Shown: positions 21,191-32,595 of the stretch, piece after piece
How positions within the stretch are numbered: position 1 is the stretch's first letter
How the letters are laid out: every line of letters starts with the position of its first letter
Assembly (NCBI RefSeq): GCF_016469335.1
Contig: NZ_CP059888.1
Coordinates: forward strand, 2,356,001-2,420,000
DNA from: Flocculibacter collagenilyticus
Lineage (GTDB): Bacteria; Pseudomonadota; Gammaproteobacteria; Enterobacterales; Alteromonadaceae
Length of the DNA stretch: 64,000 bases
Reading direction: 5' to 3'
Program-made: the position numbers and the translations under genes
Notes under the pieces: generated by a model
What the model was told of the DNA's origin: nothing
Seen by the model: only the letters and a program-made list of their open reading frames with translations
Databases searched by the model: none

Positions 21191-22969
21191 TTACGCGTCT
21201 TCTTCAGACTTCTTTTGAGCAATCACATTAATCGCTAAGTCATCCAAAGCTGTTGGATTTGCTGGACTTGGCGCATTTGTTAATGGACAAGCAGCAGTGG
21301 TTGTTTTAGGGAACGCCATAACATCACGAATCGATGTAGCGCCACACATTAGCATTACTAAGCGATCTAAGCCAAACGCTAAACCAGCGTGCGGTGGCGT
21401 ACCAAACTTTAATGCTTCTAATAGGAAGCCAAACTTTTCTTCTGCTTCTTCATCAGAAATGCCCAAAATGCGGAACACTGCAGCTTGCATTTGTTGATCG
21501 TGTATACGAACCGAACCGCCACCTAATTCAACACCGTTTAAAACCATGTCGTAAGCATCAGAAAGTGCCAATTCTGGTGCAGCTTCTAATTGCTCTGCAT
21601 TTATTCCTGTTGGTGCTGTGAACGGGTGATGAAGCGGTGTTAAACCGTTACCAAACTCTTCAAACATTGGGAAGTCTACAACCCAAAGCGGACGCCATCC
21701 ATCTTCAACTAAATCTAAGTCTTCACCAATTTTTAAGCGTAGCGCGCCTAGTGCTTCCGCAACAACCATCGCTTTATCTGCACCAAAGAATAAAATATCG
21801 CCTGTTTCAGCGCCTGTTCTTTCAATTAAAGCAGTAGCCGTTTCTTCGTTTAAGAATTTAGCAATTGGAGATTGCATGCCTGCTAAGCCTGCGCTTGCAT
21901 CATTTACTTTAACCCATGCAAGCCCTTTCGCACCGTAAATTTCTACAAACTTACCGTACTCATCAATATTCTTTCTCGAGAACTTATCAGCACCTTGAGG
22001 TACTTTAATAACTGCAACACGACCTTTAGGATCGTTTGCAGGGCCTGAGAACACTTTAAAGTCTACATCTTTAACAAGGTCTGCTACATCAACTAACTCT
22101 AGAGGGTTACGTAAATCAGGTTTGTCTGAACCGTAACGCTTCATTGCTTCTGCATAAGTCATTTTAGGGAACGTAGGAAACTCTACATCTAATAAGTCTT
22201 TAAATAGCTTACTGATCATACCTTCAGTTACTTCCATAACTTGATCAGCAGACATAAAGGTCGTTTCGATATCTATTTGAGTAAATTCAGGCTGACGATC
22301 AGCACGCAAATCTTCATCTCTAAAACATTTTACTATCTGATAGTACTTATCCATACCAGACATCATTAGCAACTGCTTAAACAATTGAGGCGACTGTGGT
22401 AAGGCAAAAAACTCACCTTTGTGAGTACGGCTTGGAACTAAATAGTCGCGTGCACCTTCTGGCGTGGCTTTAGTAAGAATAGGAGTTTCAATATCTAAAA
22501 AGTCATGCTGTTCAAGATAGCTTCTTACCGCGCTGGTTACTTTTGCTCTAAACTTAATGCGCTCAGCCATTTCAGGACGACGTAAATCTAAGTAGCGATA
22601 TTTAAGTCTATGCTCTTCCGTATTTTTCTGATTAAAATCTAGCGGTAACGGCTCAGAACGGTTCAATACATTTAACGATTTACCAAGAATTTCAACACCA
22701 CCTGTAGTCATGTCTTTATTCACTTGGCCTTCCGGTCTAGCACGCACTAAGCCTTTAATTTGTACACAAAATTCATTACGCAAACTGTTGGCAGTATTAA
22801 AAACTTCTTCTAAATCAGGATCGAAAACAACTTGAAGAATGCCTTCTCTATCGCGCAAATCAATAAAAATAACACCGCCTAAATCACGACGACGATTTAC
22901 CCAACCGCATAATTCAATTTCTTCGCCTATTAGCGCTTCGTTTACGTGCCCACAATATAAGGTTCGCAT
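21191..22969 (-). CDS. aspS: Aspartyl-tRNA synthetase
   Basis: Charges tRNA-Asp. The 592-residue protein has the N-terminal OB anticodon-binding fold ([20 protein letters not shown]). Class II motifs 2 ([18 protein letters not shown]) and 3 ([13 protein letters not shown]) and the bacterial-type GAD insertion are present. Length and order match E. coli AspS. It is probably transcribed alone or upstream of ruvCAB. Confidence 0.97.
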   Translation of the reverse strand: MRTLYCGHVNEALIGEEIELCGWVNRRRDLGGVIFIDLRDREGILQVVFDPDLEEVFNTANSLRNEFCVQIKGLVRARPEGQVNKDMTTGGVEILGKSLNVLNRSEPLPLDFNQKNTEEHRLKYRYLDLRRPEMAERIKFRAKVTSAVRSYLEQHDFLDIETPILTKATPEGARDYLVPSRTHKGEFFALPQSPQLFKQLLMMSGMDKYYQIVKCFRDEDLRADRQPEFTQIDIETTFMSADQVMEVTEGMISKLFKDLLDVEFPTFPKMTYAEAMKRYGSDKPDLRNPLELVDVADLVKDVDFKVFSGPANDPKGRVAVIKVPQGADKFSRKNIDEYGKFVEIYGAKGLAWVKVNDASAGLAGMQSPIAKFLNEETATALIERTGAETGDILFFGADKAMVVAEALGALRLKIGEDLDLVEDGWRPLWVVDFPMFEEFGNGLTPLHHPFTAPTGINAEQLEAAPELALSDAYDMVLNGVELGGGSVRIHDQQMQAAVFRILGISDEEAEEKFGFLLEALKFGTPPHAGLAFGLDRLVMLMCGATSIRDVMAFPKTTTAACPLTNAPSPANPTALDDLAINVIAQKKSEEDA

Positions 22970-23170
22970 TTACTTTTCCTGTATAAATAATCTGTGCTAG
23001 AGCCTTTCTTGATACTGACTCTTACTCTTACGAAATGACGGCTAATTATATATATTTGATAGCCAAAGTCACCCTTCTATGCAGCTAGTTTTTAAGATTA
23101 ACTGTAATGAAGGGTGGTTTCAGACTCGTAGACCATTCACGGATGTTTTAGCTGTTGTTTACCGTACCAA

Positions 23171-26026
23171 TCAATCAGCAAAGGCAAAGTTATTTTTACC
23201 TTGTACTTTCACCTGATACATTGCATCGTCGGCCTTTTTGATTAAGTCACTGCTTGTTAAGCCATTGATAGGGTAAACTGCAATACCTATACTAGCCCCG
23301 ACCTTAACAGAAGCATTAGACAGATTAAAGCGCTTGGCAATACTGTTTAATATCTTGTCAGCAACTAATTGAGCCTCATTAACATGATTGAGGTTATTAA
23401 GTAGCAGGATAAATTCGTCGCCGCCAAAGCGCGCAATCGTGTCAGATTTACGCACACAACGGGCTAGTCGTTTAGCAATTTGAATAAGTAACTCGTCACC
23501 AGCGTCATGACCCTGTGAGTCATTCACTTGTTTAAAGCCATCTAAATCGACAAACAATACCGCCAATGTTTCTTCTCGGCGCGCGTGCTGTTTTAACGAT
23601 GTGGAAAGCCTATCTTTTAACAGGTTTCTATTAGGCAAGCCCGTCAAGCTGTCGTGCGTGGCCATGTGCTTCATTTTTTCTTCAGCAATTCTTCTGCGCT
23701 TAATTTCACGCTGTAAACTCCGAGTCCAAAGTAACACTACAACAACGAAAACAACCACCACAGCGGCAACCTTATAGGCAATTTCTTTCACTTCTTTTTG
23801 TGATAAACCTTGCTCAATTTTAATTTCAAACCATTTATTGAAAATCGTTTTTTTTGTGTCTTTAGTTATCGTACTCAATGCTTTATTTATGATTGTTAGT
23901 GCTAAAGGCCAGTCGTTTCTAATACCTATATGGCCAGACTCTGAAGGTAAGTCTTCCACTAGATGAAGCTTTAAATCAGGTGTTCGAGTATCTTGTATGT
24001 ATCTCGCTGTAGAGATTAAGGTGTCAACCACACCATCTACATTACCTTTTTTCAGCTCCTTGATACCTGCTTCTAAATCTTCTACAACGGTTATACTTAC
24101 GTTCGGATATTTTTCTCTCACTTTGTCTACTACTTGGTAGTCTTTAATAAACGCCAGTTTTTTACCGCTGAAATCACCTACACCATTAGTTTTCGCACTT
24201 TCCATCAGGGTAATTATTGACCAAGGGGTTGGCCAATAATCAATTGAAAAATTCGCAAACGATTCTCGCTCTGGGGTGTTAGCAATACTCCCTACCATAT
24301 CAATGCTTTTATCTGTCAGTGCTTGTAGTACAGACTCCCAATTAGCAAAAATCTTATAATTTACTTTTAAACCTGTTTGCTTTTCGATAATGGCGAAAAT
24401 ATCTGCTGTGACCCCTTTTACAATCCCATTGTCGACAAACTCAATAGGAGGCCAGTCTTCTACCACTCCAACGGTGATCGATTTTTTTTCTTTAATCCAG
24501 TTGGTTTCAGCAATGGTTAAATCGATTCGTTTACGATTATTAGTAAAATACTGGCCTGTATTTTCTCTTAACCAACGCTGTTCAATTTCAACAAGCTCCC
24601 GGTTGTCAATTAATCTAAAGCCTTCTTTAATTTGACTAATTAACGCTTGCTTCTCTGGGTTGACTAGCGCATAAATATTCGCTTCAAATTCTTCAGAATC
24701 TAAATAATTAAATTGATCGAGCAAACTCAAATCTCGTAGCTTTACGATGGCCGCCTGAGTTGCTGCAATATAACCACTTATTTCGCCCGTCACGGCTGCT
24801 GAAATCATTGCATCAGAAGAAGTAAAATAACGCACTTTAATATGTGGATACTGTTCAATAAAATCTAATTTATAAGGTGCAGTACTATACATACCAATCG
24901 TTTTGCCATTAAGTTGATTAAGCGCTGTTATTTCACCAATTTTTTTGGGATAGAAGAAGCGAGACAGCACAGTGTAAACGTGATGTGCCCTGGGTATGCG
25001 TGTTGTTACTTTTTCACTTTCTGGATAACCGATATGAATGTCTGCTTTACCAGACTCTACCGATTTCAAAGCACCGGACATGCTCTCAGGCAGAAACAGC
25101 ACATCTCGTTTGGTTTTTTCTGACCAAAGTTTCCAAATATCTACTAATAAACCAATTGCTGCACCCTCTTCCGACACATCCATATAAGGCTTATTTCCTT
25201 GAGCTAATGCCAGTACCAAAGTGTCTTTTTCCGACTCGACACCTAACCATTTCCGCTCTATGGCAATCATTTCAATTGGCGTAATATTCTTCAGCCCTTC
25301 AACAATTTTTTTGCGCAACTGGCTGTTACCCTTTTTTACGGCAAATGTTAGCGGTAATTGATCATATTCAAGCTTTTTATATAGCGGAAATGCTTTTGAA
25401 AGTTGCACAAATAAAGGGTGACGTGTAGCAATACGCTCCATACCAGTCAGCACTTTAATATTACCTATTACCGCATCTTGGTACATTTCATCACGGCTTT
25501 GATACACTTTTAGTGAGAGGTGGGGAAACTGTTTTTGAAAGCGCGCATGATGGGCAGAACCGTTCACAATACCAACATTATAAGGCCCTAGGTCGGCTAG
25601 TGTTTTTACCCCAACCACATCCTTATGAATAAACACGCTCATGCCGATATTAAAAATGGGTTCGCCAAACTCCATGAATGCTTCACGGTACGGTAATTTT
25701 GTTATACCAGAGTGAACATCAGCTTCTTCATTTTTTATGGCATCTAAAGTTTCTGTCCACGGTTTAGCTAAAAATGTAATTGAATGATTATTCTTTTTTG
25801 CCCATAACTTCCAAATATCAATCATTAAGCCGTCGGCTTTGCCCTGAGAGTCCATATATTGATAGGGAAAGGAGTCGTTTCCAACCACAAAAACAATCTC
25901 GTTGTTGGTATTTTCATGCGACGAATTATTCGTTTGAGAAACTGAATTAGCAGAGGTTTCAATACTGTAGCAAAGCATATAGAAAAGCCAAGACCACAAT
26001 AGACTATGCGCAAAATTAAACCTCAT
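23171..26026 (-). CDS. Diguanylate cyclase with three periplasmic solute-binding domains
   Basis: The 951-residue protein has a signal sequence (about 1-27) and three successive SBP_bac_3-type domains in the periplasm (roughly 43-262, 268-490 and 512-745). The first two share a GL(M/L)(I/V)DIWKLW motif, which suggests internal duplication. One membrane helix (about 752-770) and a cytoplasmic GGDEF domain (about 788-951) follow. The GGDEF motif is intact at about 868-872, with an RxxD inhibitory site (RKSD) five residues upstream, so it probably makes cyclic di-GMP under product feedback. There is no EAL domain. The ligands are likely amino acids or related small molecules, which is inferred from the SBP family. 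Confidence 0.9.
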   Translation of the reverse strand: MRFNFAHSLLWSWLFYMLCYSIETSANSVSQTNNSSHENTNNEIVFVVGNDSFPYQYMDSQGKADGLMIDIWKLWAKKNNHSITFLAKPWTETLDAIKNEEADVHSGITKLPYREAFMEFGEPIFNIGMSVFIHKDVVGVKTLADLGPYNVGIVNGSAHHARFQKQFPHLSLKVYQSRDEMYQDAVIGNIKVLTGMERIATRHPLFVQLSKAFPLYKKLEYDQLPLTFAVKKGNSQLRKKIVEGLKNITPIEMIAIERKWLGVESEKDTLVLALAQGNKPYMDVSEEGAAIGLLVDIWKLWSEKTKRDVLFLPESMSGALKSVESGKADIHIGYPESEKVTTRIPRAHHVYTVLSRFFYPKKIGEITALNQLNGKTIGMYSTAPYKLDFIEQYPHIKVRYFTSSDAMISAAVTGEISGYIAATQAAIVKLRDLSLLDQFNYLDSEEFEANIYALVNPEKQALISQIKEGFRLIDNRELVEIEQRWLRENTGQYFTNNRKRIDLTIAETNWIKEKKSITVGVVEDWPPIEFVDNGIVKGVTADIFAIIEKQTGLKVNYKIFANWESVLQALTDKSIDMVGSIANTPERESFANFSIDYWPTPWSIITLMESAKTNGVGDFSGKKLAFIKDYQVVDKVREKYPNVSITVVEDLEAGIKELKKGNVDGVVDTLISTARYIQDTRTPDLKLHLVEDLPSESGHIGIRNDWPLALTIINKALSTITKDTKKTIFNKWFEIKIEQGLSQKEVKEIAYKVAAVVVVFVVVVLLWTRSLQREIKRRRIAEEKMKHMATHDSLTGLPNRNLLKDRLSTSLKQHARREETLAVLFVDLDGFKQVNDSQGHDAGDELLIQIAKRLARCVRKSDTIARFGGDEFILLLNNLNHVNEAQLVADKILNSIAKRFNLSNASVKVGASIGIAVYPINGLTSSDLIKKADDAMYQVKVQGKNNFAFAD

Positions 26027-26200
26027 TTTTTCAATTTACCTCTCATTGAATTGAAACCTCTACAATCATACACAAACATTAACTATATTTTAATTGCTAT
26101 TTAATTCTCTGTTATATATTGCGCACTAGGGGAGACGTTGCTATCACTATGATGTAAAATAAAATACATTGAAGCCACATCTACTTTTTGAGTAATTACA

Positions 26201-26929
26201 TTGAGTAAAGATAGCATTTATTCTGCAACACATTCTGAATTAAAAGACTTCACATTTGACGAAACCGTCGTAGAAGTATTCCCCGATATGATCCAGCGTT
26301 CAGTGCCAGGATATTCAACAATTATTAGTACTATTGGCAAATTAACTGAGCAATTTCATCAACCTAATTCAAATTTATATGATTTAGGCTGCTCATTAGG
26401 CGCAGTAACACTTTCAATGAGGCGCGCACTGCCTGCTGAGTCTAACAGCAATATCATCGCCGTTGACAATTCGAGTGCGATGCTTGAGCGCTGTAAACTT
26501 CACCTGCAAGGCTTCAAGTCGCCCATTCATGTTGAGCTGGTCAATGCTGATATAAACGATATAGAAATAGAAAATGCATCTATTGTTGTGCTGAACTTTA
26601 CTTTACAGTTTATTTCGCCTGAAAAGCGTTTGGCACTACTACAAAAAATATACGACGGCATGCGTAAAGGTGGCTTGCTGATCATTTCTGAAAAGCTTCG
26701 TGAAGACGATGATACTTGTCATGGGTTATTAACCAACCTTCATCATGACTTTAAACGTGCTAATGGCTATAGCGAACTAGAAATTAGTCAAAAGCGTTCT
26801 GCGCTTGAAAATGTAATGAAGCCTGACACGCGCACTGTACATTATGAACGTTTCCAACAAATCGGTTTCAGTCATTTCACCACTTGGTATCAATGTTTCA
26901 ACTTCTGTTCAATGGCGATAATCAAATAA
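26201..26929 (+). CDS. cmoA: Carboxy-SAM synthase CmoA
   Basis: CmoA converts SAM and prephenate to carboxy-SAM, the donor for the cmo5U wobble modification of tRNA. The 242-residue protein shows [20 protein letters not shown] and the SAM-binding [16 protein letters not shown], both diagnostic. The start is TTG at 26201; no ATG gives a correct N-terminus. cmoB follows after three bases, so the pair is an operon. Confidence 0.95.
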   Translation: MSKDSIYSATHSELKDFTFDETVVEVFPDMIQRSVPGYSTIISTIGKLTEQFHQPNSNLYDLGCSLGAVTLSMRRALPAESNSNIIAVDNSSAMLERCKLHLQGFKSPIHVELVNADINDIEIENASIVVLNFTLQFISPEKRLALLQKIYDGMRKGGLLIISEKLREDDDTCHGLLTNLHHDFKRANGYSELEISQKRSALENVMKPDTRTVHYERFQQIGFSHFTTWYQCFNFCSMAIIK

Positions 26930-26932
26930 TTT

Positions 26933-27898
26933 ATGAATCATTTTAATCACTTTTATTCGCTGATTGCGAAAAACAAACTATCGCATTGGCTAGAAACATT
27001 ACCTCAGCAATTAAACAGTTGGTATAAAGAATCTCTTCACGGAGATTACGGTAAGTGGCAACGCATATTAGAGAATTTACCAAATACACAGCCTTCAACG
27101 ATCAACATTAGTGACAAAGTAGAATTTGGACTTACTAACGATATATCTGAAGGCGAACAAAAGCGAATTACATCTTTATTGAAGAAACTAATGCCTTGGC
27201 GTAAAGGCCCTTACCACATTCATGGTATTCACGTAGATACCGAGTGGCGTTCAGATTTTAAATGGGATCGCTTAAAACAACATATTACTCCGTTAGACGG
27301 CAGGTACGTGCTCGATATTGGTTGTGGCAGTGGCTACCACTTATGGCGGATGCGCGGCGCAGGTGCCGAGTTTGTAGTAGGTGTCGACCCTACACAGCTG
27401 TTTGTCTCTCAATTTAATGCAATTAAACACTTTAACCCAGATGATGGCGTACACCTACTACCATTGGGTGTAGAACAATTACCAGAGTTAAAAACCTTTG
27501 ATACTGTATTCTCAATGGGCGTGCTTTATCACCGCCGCTCACCTATCGACTTTTTACAACAGCTCAAACAACAACTAAGGCCAGGTGGCGAGCTGGTGTT
27601 AGAAACTATTGTTGTAGAAGGTGGCCCAAACGAAGTGCTGGTACCGGGCGAACGTTACGCTAAGATGCGAAATGTATGGTTTATTCCAAGTACCGACGCC
27701 CTTACCGGTTGGATGAAGCGAGTTGGCTTTAAGAATATTAAGGTAGTCAGTGTTGAAAAAACCGATTTCTCAGAGCAGCGCAAAACCGACTGGCTTGAAA
27801 ATGAATCATTAGAAGATTTCTTAGATCCTAACGATGAAAATAAAACAATTGAAGGTTATCCAGCGCCGTTACGCGCTGTGATTATTGCTAATAGCTAA
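26933..27898 (+). CDS. cmoB: tRNA U34 carboxymethyltransferase CmoB
   Basis: CmoB transfers the carboxymethyl group from carboxy-SAM to 5-hydroxyuridine 34. The 321-residue protein has the conserved [21 protein letters not shown] segment, the SAM motif [15 protein letters not shown] and [13 protein letters not shown]. It is directly downstream of cmoA. Confidence 0.96.
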   Translation: MNHFNHFYSLIAKNKLSHWLETLPQQLNSWYKESLHGDYGKWQRILENLPNTQPSTINISDKVEFGLTNDISEGEQKRITSLLKKLMPWRKGPYHIHGIHVDTEWRSDFKWDRLKQHITPLDGRYVLDIGCGSGYHLWRMRGAGAEFVVGVDPTQLFVSQFNAIKHFNPDDGVHLLPLGVEQLPELKTFDTVFSMGVLYHRRSPIDFLQQLKQQLRPGGELVLETIVVEGGPNEVLVPGERYAKMRNVWFIPSTDALTGWMKRVGFKNIKVVSVEKTDFSEQRKTDWLENESLEDFLDPNDENKTIEGYPAPLRAVIIANS

Positions 27899-27915
27899 AT
27901 TGTAATAAGTGAGTT

Positions 27916-28803
27916 ATGACTATGTATCGACCAAAGTCGACGTTGGAACAGTGGCGCATACTGCAAGCTGTAGTCGACTTTGGCGGCTATGCGCAAGCTG
28001 CAAACGCGCTAAATAAAAGTCAGTCCTCTTTAAATCATGCCGTTTCAAAATTGCAGCAACAACTTAACGTACAGCTCTTGGAAGTAAAAGGGCGTAAAGC
28101 TTACCTAACCAGTGCTGGCGAGGTTATGTTAAGACGATCTCGTATATTAACCCAAGATATAAGCGATTTAGAATTGCTCGCTGAAAACATACAGCAAGGA
28201 TGGGAACCAGAGTTAGTTATCGCCGTAGAGCTTGCTTACCCAAAATCATATTTATTTAATGCACTTACTAAGTTTTACCCAGAAAGTCGCGGCTCGCGCA
28301 TTACCATTATTGACACGGTATTAACTGGTACTGAAGAAATTATTCACGCCGGTCAAGCTGATATTGTAATCAGCTCAAGCGTACCTAAAGGCTACTTAAG
28401 TGAACCCTTATGTAATGTAACCTTTGTTCCTGTTGTCGGCAAAAACCATCCACTTGCAAGCTTGTCTGAAATAGATAGCAAAATGCTAGCGCAAGACCTG
28501 CAAATAGTGATTAAAGACACGGCTACACAGCCCGTTGAGAAAAGCGGATGGCTAAAGTCTGAAAAACGTTGGACTGTCACTAACTTTGAACACGCTATTT
28601 CTATATTAAAAACTGGGCTGGGTTTTTGCTGGCTACCAGAACATGTTATTGCCACTAAGTGTTCATTGCAGGAACTTAAAGTATTAACGTTAGATAAGGG
28701 TGGTATGCGCCACGGACATTTATCTTTGGTTTACCCAAAAGAAACAATGATTGGCCCGGGTTGCTCGATGCTGGTGCAATTAATTTTACAGGAACACGCA
28801 TAA
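27916..28803 (+). CDS. LysR-type transcriptional regulator
   Basis: The 295-residue protein has an N-terminal winged helix-turn-helix (GGYAQAANALNKSQSSLNHAVSKLQQQL, in two parts about 24-50). A LysR substrate-binding domain follows (about 90-290). It lies 17 bases after cmoB on the same strand and could be co-transcribed, but no target or ligand can be read from the sequence. ATG codons at 27916 and 27922 are both possible starts. Confidence 0.88.
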   Translation: MTMYRPKSTLEQWRILQAVVDFGGYAQAANALNKSQSSLNHAVSKLQQQLNVQLLEVKGRKAYLTSAGEVMLRRSRILTQDISDLELLAENIQQGWEPELVIAVELAYPKSYLFNALTKFYPESRGSRITIIDTVLTGTEEIIHAGQADIVISSSVPKGYLSEPLCNVTFVPVVGKNHPLASLSEIDSKMLAQDLQIVIKDTATQPVEKSGWLKSEKRWTVTNFEHAISILKTGLGFCWLPEHVIATKCSLQELKVLTLDKGGMRHGHLSLVYPKETMIGPGCSMLVQLILQEHA

Positions 28804-28959
28804 TCAGCGATGCCCTAAAGCAATCATCTATAAAATATAAGTAAACTGCTGCAAAAACATACCCCAAACATCCCCCCTACTATTTAACTTGCAAAATTAA
28901 ACAAGTAGAATAGCGCCTTCTTCAAACGTACATCAACTCTAATTCTCTCGAGGTTTAAA

Positions 28960-30006
28960 GTGACCGAAAATAAAGCTACCTTAAGTTACAAAGACGCTGG
29001 CGTTAACATTGATGCAGGTAATGCATTAGTCGAAAGAATAAAAGGTGTGGTAAAGAAAACCACACGTCCTGAAGTAATGGGCGGCTTAGGCGGCTTTGGC
29101 GCACTTTGCGAGTTACCAACAAAGTACAAAGAGCCTGTGCTTGTAGCAGGTACCGACGGTGTCGGCACAAAGCTACGCTTAGCAATAGATTTAAAAAAGC
29201 ATGACACAGTAGGTATCGATTTAGTCGCGATGTGCGTTAACGACCTAATCGTACAAGGTGCCGAACCACTATTTTTCTTAGATTATTATGCCACTGCAAA
29301 ACTGGATGTTGATACAGCAGCAGATGTGGTTTCTGGCATTGGTGAAGGCTGTATTCAAGCAAACTGTGCCTTAATTGGTGGTGAAACGGCAGAAATGCCG
29401 GGGATGTATCAAGAAGACGATTACGACATGGCAGGCTTCTGTGTTGGCGTTGTTGAAAAGTCAGGAGTTATTGATGGTTCAAAAGTGGCAGCAGGCGATC
29501 AGCTTATAGCGCTAGGCTCATCAGGCCCTCACTCAAATGGTTATTCATTAATTCGTAAAGTGCTTGAAGTAAGTAATGCTGATACTAATCAAGAACTTGA
29601 AGGTAAAACATTAGGCGAGCACTTATTAGCACCAACAAAGATTTACGTTAAATCAGTACTTGAGTTAACTCAGCAAGTAGATGTTCACGCCCTTTCTCAT
29701 ATTACGGGTGGTGGTTTCTGGGAAAACATACCACGCGTATTGCCAGAAAATACTAAAGCTGTGATCAATGCATCGTCTTGGCAGTGGCCTACAATCTTCA
29801 ACTGGCTACAAGAGCAAGGCAACATTGATACACACGAGATGTATCGCACCTTTAACTGTGGTGTGGGTATGATCATCGCAGTTCCAGCAGAAAAGTTAGA
29901 ACAAAGCCTGTCTATCCTTACTGAAAATGGCGAAAAAGCTTGGCATATTGGTGAAATTCAATCTGCTAGCGCTGATGAAGAACAAGTTGTCATTAACGAG
30001 CGTTAA
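28960..30006 (+). CDS. purM: Phosphoribosylformylglycinamidine cyclo-ligase PurM
   Basis: PurM makes aminoimidazole ribonucleotide (AIR), step 5 of purine synthesis. The 348-residue protein has ATP-binding and dimer motifs ([58 protein letters not shown]). The start codon is GTG at 28960. Its stop is immediately followed by purN. Confidence 0.97.
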   Translation: MTENKATLSYKDAGVNIDAGNALVERIKGVVKKTTRPEVMGGLGGFGALCELPTKYKEPVLVAGTDGVGTKLRLAIDLKKHDTVGIDLVAMCVNDLIVQGAEPLFFLDYYATAKLDVDTAADVVSGIGEGCIQANCALIGGETAEMPGMYQEDDYDMAGFCVGVVEKSGVIDGSKVAAGDQLIALGSSGPHSNGYSLIRKVLEVSNADTNQELEGKTLGEHLLAPTKIYVKSVLELTQQVDVHALSHITGGGFWENIPRVLPENTKAVINASSWQWPTIFNWLQEQGNIDTHEMYRTFNCGVGMIIAVPAEKLEQSLSILTENGEKAWHIGEIQSASADEEQVVINER

Positions 30007-30009
30007 TTG

Positions 30010-30693
30010 ATGGAAAACAATGATACTAATGCGCATGCCGACCACGGTAATGCGCCCAAACGAATAGTTGTTTTACTTTCAGGCAGTGGTAGCAACCTGC
30101 AAGCATTAATTGATGCTCAGCAAAATGCGTTTTTTAATGGCAAAATCGTGTGTGTTATCTCTAATCGCCCTGATGCATATGGGCTAACACGTGCACAACA
30201 AGCTAATATAGAAACGCTGTCTCTTGACCACAAAGCATATAACACTCGTGAGCAATACGATGCTGAGCTGGCAAAAGCTATTGAAAATACAAAGCCTGAT
30301 TTAATTATTTTAGCCGGATTTATGCGTATTTTAACGCCCGAATTTGTTGCTAAATTCAAAGGCAAATTATTGAATATTCACCCTTCATTATTACCTAAGT
30401 ACCAAGGATTACATACCCACCAACGAGCATTAGACGCTAAAGATAGCGAGCACGGTGTTTCTGTACACTTTGTCACTGAAGAGCTTGACGGCGGACCTGT
30501 AATACTACAAGCTAAGGTACCTATCTTTGATGGGGATACTGCGGAAGACCTAGCGGCGCGGGTGCACGAACAAGAGCACCGTATTTACCCGCTAGTTACA
30601 AAGTGGTTCTGTCAAGATCGGCTGCTAATGCAAAATGATTCAGCCGTACTAGATAATAATAAGCTGCCTCAACAAGGTTATGCGAGTGAATAA
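30010..30693 (+). CDS. purN: Phosphoribosylglycinamide formyltransferase PurN
   Basis: PurN formylates GAR using 10-formyl-THF (purine step 3). The 227-residue protein has the KRIVVLLSGSGSNLQALIDA start domain. The active-site region LLNIHPSLLPKYQGLHTHQRAL contains Asn-His, and HFVTEELDGGPVI contains the Asp. The ATG at 30010 directly follows the purM stop; a TTG one codon earlier is also possible. The N-terminal 18 residues are a short hydrophilic extension and the C-terminus runs about 15 residues past the usual end. Confidence 0.96.
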   Translation: MENNDTNAHADHGNAPKRIVVLLSGSGSNLQALIDAQQNAFFNGKIVCVISNRPDAYGLTRAQQANIETLSLDHKAYNTREQYDAELAKAIENTKPDLIILAGFMRILTPEFVAKFKGKLLNIHPSLLPKYQGLHTHQRALDAKDSEHGVSVHFVTEELDGGPVILQAKVPIFDGDTAEDLAARVHEQEHRIYPLVTKWFCQDRLLMQNDSAVLDNNKLPQQGYASE

Positions 30694-30710
30694 TTGAATT
30701 AGGTGTTCAG

Positions 30711-31457
30711 ATGTTAAAAAGAGCGTTAACCATTGCTTTAGTCATTGCTAGTTCTATAACAAACGCTTCTGCTACTACGGCGAAGTATGCAACTGAGTTA
30801 GTACCTTATATTGCAAAATATAAAGTCTACCGCGGTGGTGACGAACATGGCACAGCACAACGCTCTTTACATCATTTAAAACCTGATCCTACATATAATA
30901 ATAAGTATAAATTTAGCTACACCAGTGATGTAAATTGGTTAATATTTAGCGACATTCGCCAAGAATCATCAGAGTTTAATGTGGATAACAACTCCTTAAC
31001 GCCACTCATGTATAAAATGAAGCGAGAAGGCACAGGCCCAGATAGAAAGTACTCACTCACCTTTAAACACGATAAGAATCAACTTATCTCTAATAAATCA
31101 AACTCTCCCTTAACCCTTTCTTGCGCTCCAGACTGTTTCGACTCAATGAGCTATCACGTTCAGATGAGCAGAGACTTAGCAGCAGGCAAAACATCGTTAT
31201 CCTATTTAGTCTACGATAAAAAAGGCAATCCAAAACAATATAGCTTTGAGGTAAAAGAAAAAGAGCTACTTGCGACACCTTACGGCCAAATTGAAGCCAT
31301 TAAGGTAATGCGCGATTACGGTAATACAAATAAACAAGCTATCGCATGGTTTGCACCCAGCTTAAATTATATTATGGTTCGTTTGCTTAAAGTTAAAGAA
31401 GGTGTTGAACAGTTTGATATTCAACTAAACACCTTTGAACAGGATAATAGCCGATAA
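30711..31457 (+). CDS. Exported DUF3108 protein
   Basis: The 248-residue protein has a signal peptide (about 1-22, NASA cleavage). A DUF3108 body follows, recognised from YIAKYKVYRGG near the start and YGQIEAIKVMRD...AWFAPSLNYIMVRL near the end. Members are periplasmic or surface proteins of unknown function. It is commonly found just downstream of purN in this group, as here with an 18-base gap. Confidence 0.85.
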   Translation: MLKRALTIALVIASSITNASATTAKYATELVPYIAKYKVYRGGDEHGTAQRSLHHLKPDPTYNNKYKFSYTSDVNWLIFSDIRQESSEFNVDNNSLTPLMYKMKREGTGPDRKYSLTFKHDKNQLISNKSNSPLTLSCAPDCFDSMSYHVQMSRDLAAGKTSLSYLVYDKKGNPKQYSFEVKEKELLATPYGQIEAIKVMRDYGNTNKQAIAWFAPSLNYIMVRLLKVKEGVEQFDIQLNTFEQDNSR

Positions 31458-31570
31458 CACTAAGCTAAACAGCTTTATGACTTTCACTTTTTGATAACTA
31501 TTCAAAAATGATTTTATTCAGTTAGAAAAATGCCTACAGGTTATTCAAGCTACACTAATGTGCGGCTAAA

Positions 31571-31837
31571 CGTAGGTCGGGTAAGCAAAGCGTCACCCGA
31601 CATTAATACAAATACAACAATCGGAATCGGGCTTCAATCCCCCAAAATTACAACATAAAAAACGCCCCACTAAAGTGAAGCGTTTAAAATCAGAGTATTA
31701 TTCACATAAATCAAATTGGGTAATTGCCCGTAATCTTAAAGTCGGAAGGCGCCTGCGGCTTTTCCAACCTACAACACATGAGTGCTAAGCGTAAGTTGGT
31801 TAAACAAAACGCCACCCGACAAGCTAATCCGACGTAC
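31571..31837. repeat. REP-like palindromic repeat cluster
   Basis: Several related imperfect palindromes lie close together: CGTAGGTCGGG...CACCCGAC at 31571-31602, GTCGGAAGGCGCC...TTTTCCAACCTACA at 31741-31773, CGTAAGTTGG...GCCACCCGAC at 31790-31820, and an inverted GCTAATCCGACGTACG at 31823-31838. They share a GTCGG/CCGAC core and a GTAGG/CCTAC edge, and the units occur in both orientations. This is the pattern of REP/BIME units. The last units form the 3' end of the serine hydrolase reading frame. Confidence 0.7.
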
Positions 31838-32595
31838 GGCCGTGAAACTCTATTTGGAATGATTGCCCAAGCATCATCTGCAATTGTACTTCCCATATTT
31901 GCTTTTTTAAAAATTGAGTCGTCGATTAGCAATTGAAATTTCTTTCCTGACGCCCCTTCCATCACGCACGCCAATACTCGATACCCGAAAGACGTGTAGG
32001 ACCAATCCGTTCCAGGTTGAAATATAAGCAAGTCATCCTTGAAAAGATCTAGCGGCTGAGTGACACCTTCATACCTAGTATGTTGACTTAGCTGCTCTTG
32101 AACCCACTTATACCTCAGTAAATCTGCTTGTACTGGGTCTGAGCTATTCTTTATAAGCTCTGGGAAATCTAAGTATCCCCTAATGCCTGCGGTATGGGTT
32201 AACAACTGTCGAGTGGTGATCTTCCATCTCTTCTTAGGGAATTGCGGACAATATGTTTGAATTGGCTTATCTAAATCGAGCAATCCGTCTTCAACTAGTA
32301 CCATAGCAGAAGTTGCAGTAAACCACTTAGCTATAGAAGCTGTTCTATATTTGCTTTCAGTGCTCGCTAAAACTTTATTTTCAAGATCACTGAAACCAAA
32401 CGCATTTTCATAAATGACTTTGGACTCATAGCCTATTGCAACTTGAAGTGAAGGTGTTCCGCTTCTTGCAATCTCCTCTTCTATTAACGTATTAATGTTC
32501 TTAGATAGAACACTTGTTTTTGCTTCCTTAGCAGCAACGCAAATAGAAGTGCTCAACACAATAAGAACAATCATTTTAAGTAACTTTTCTCTCAT
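31711..32595 (-). pseudogene. Exported serine beta-lactamase-like hydrolase, 3' end replaced by REP-like repeats
   Basis: The 294-residue frame has a signal peptide (about 1-22) and a beta-lactamase/class C-type serine hydrolase domain. The SxxK motif is at about residue 88 (TASIAKWFTA), then a QLLTHTAGIRGYLDFP segment and the YTSFGY second motif. After about residue 249 (IPNRVSR) the frame reads into the repeat cluster (VGLACRVAFCLTNLRL...) and loses family similarity. The final 100 or so residues with the third (H/K-x-G) motif are missing, so the product is probably inactive. Full-length relatives are usually 380-450 residues. Confidence 0.7.
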
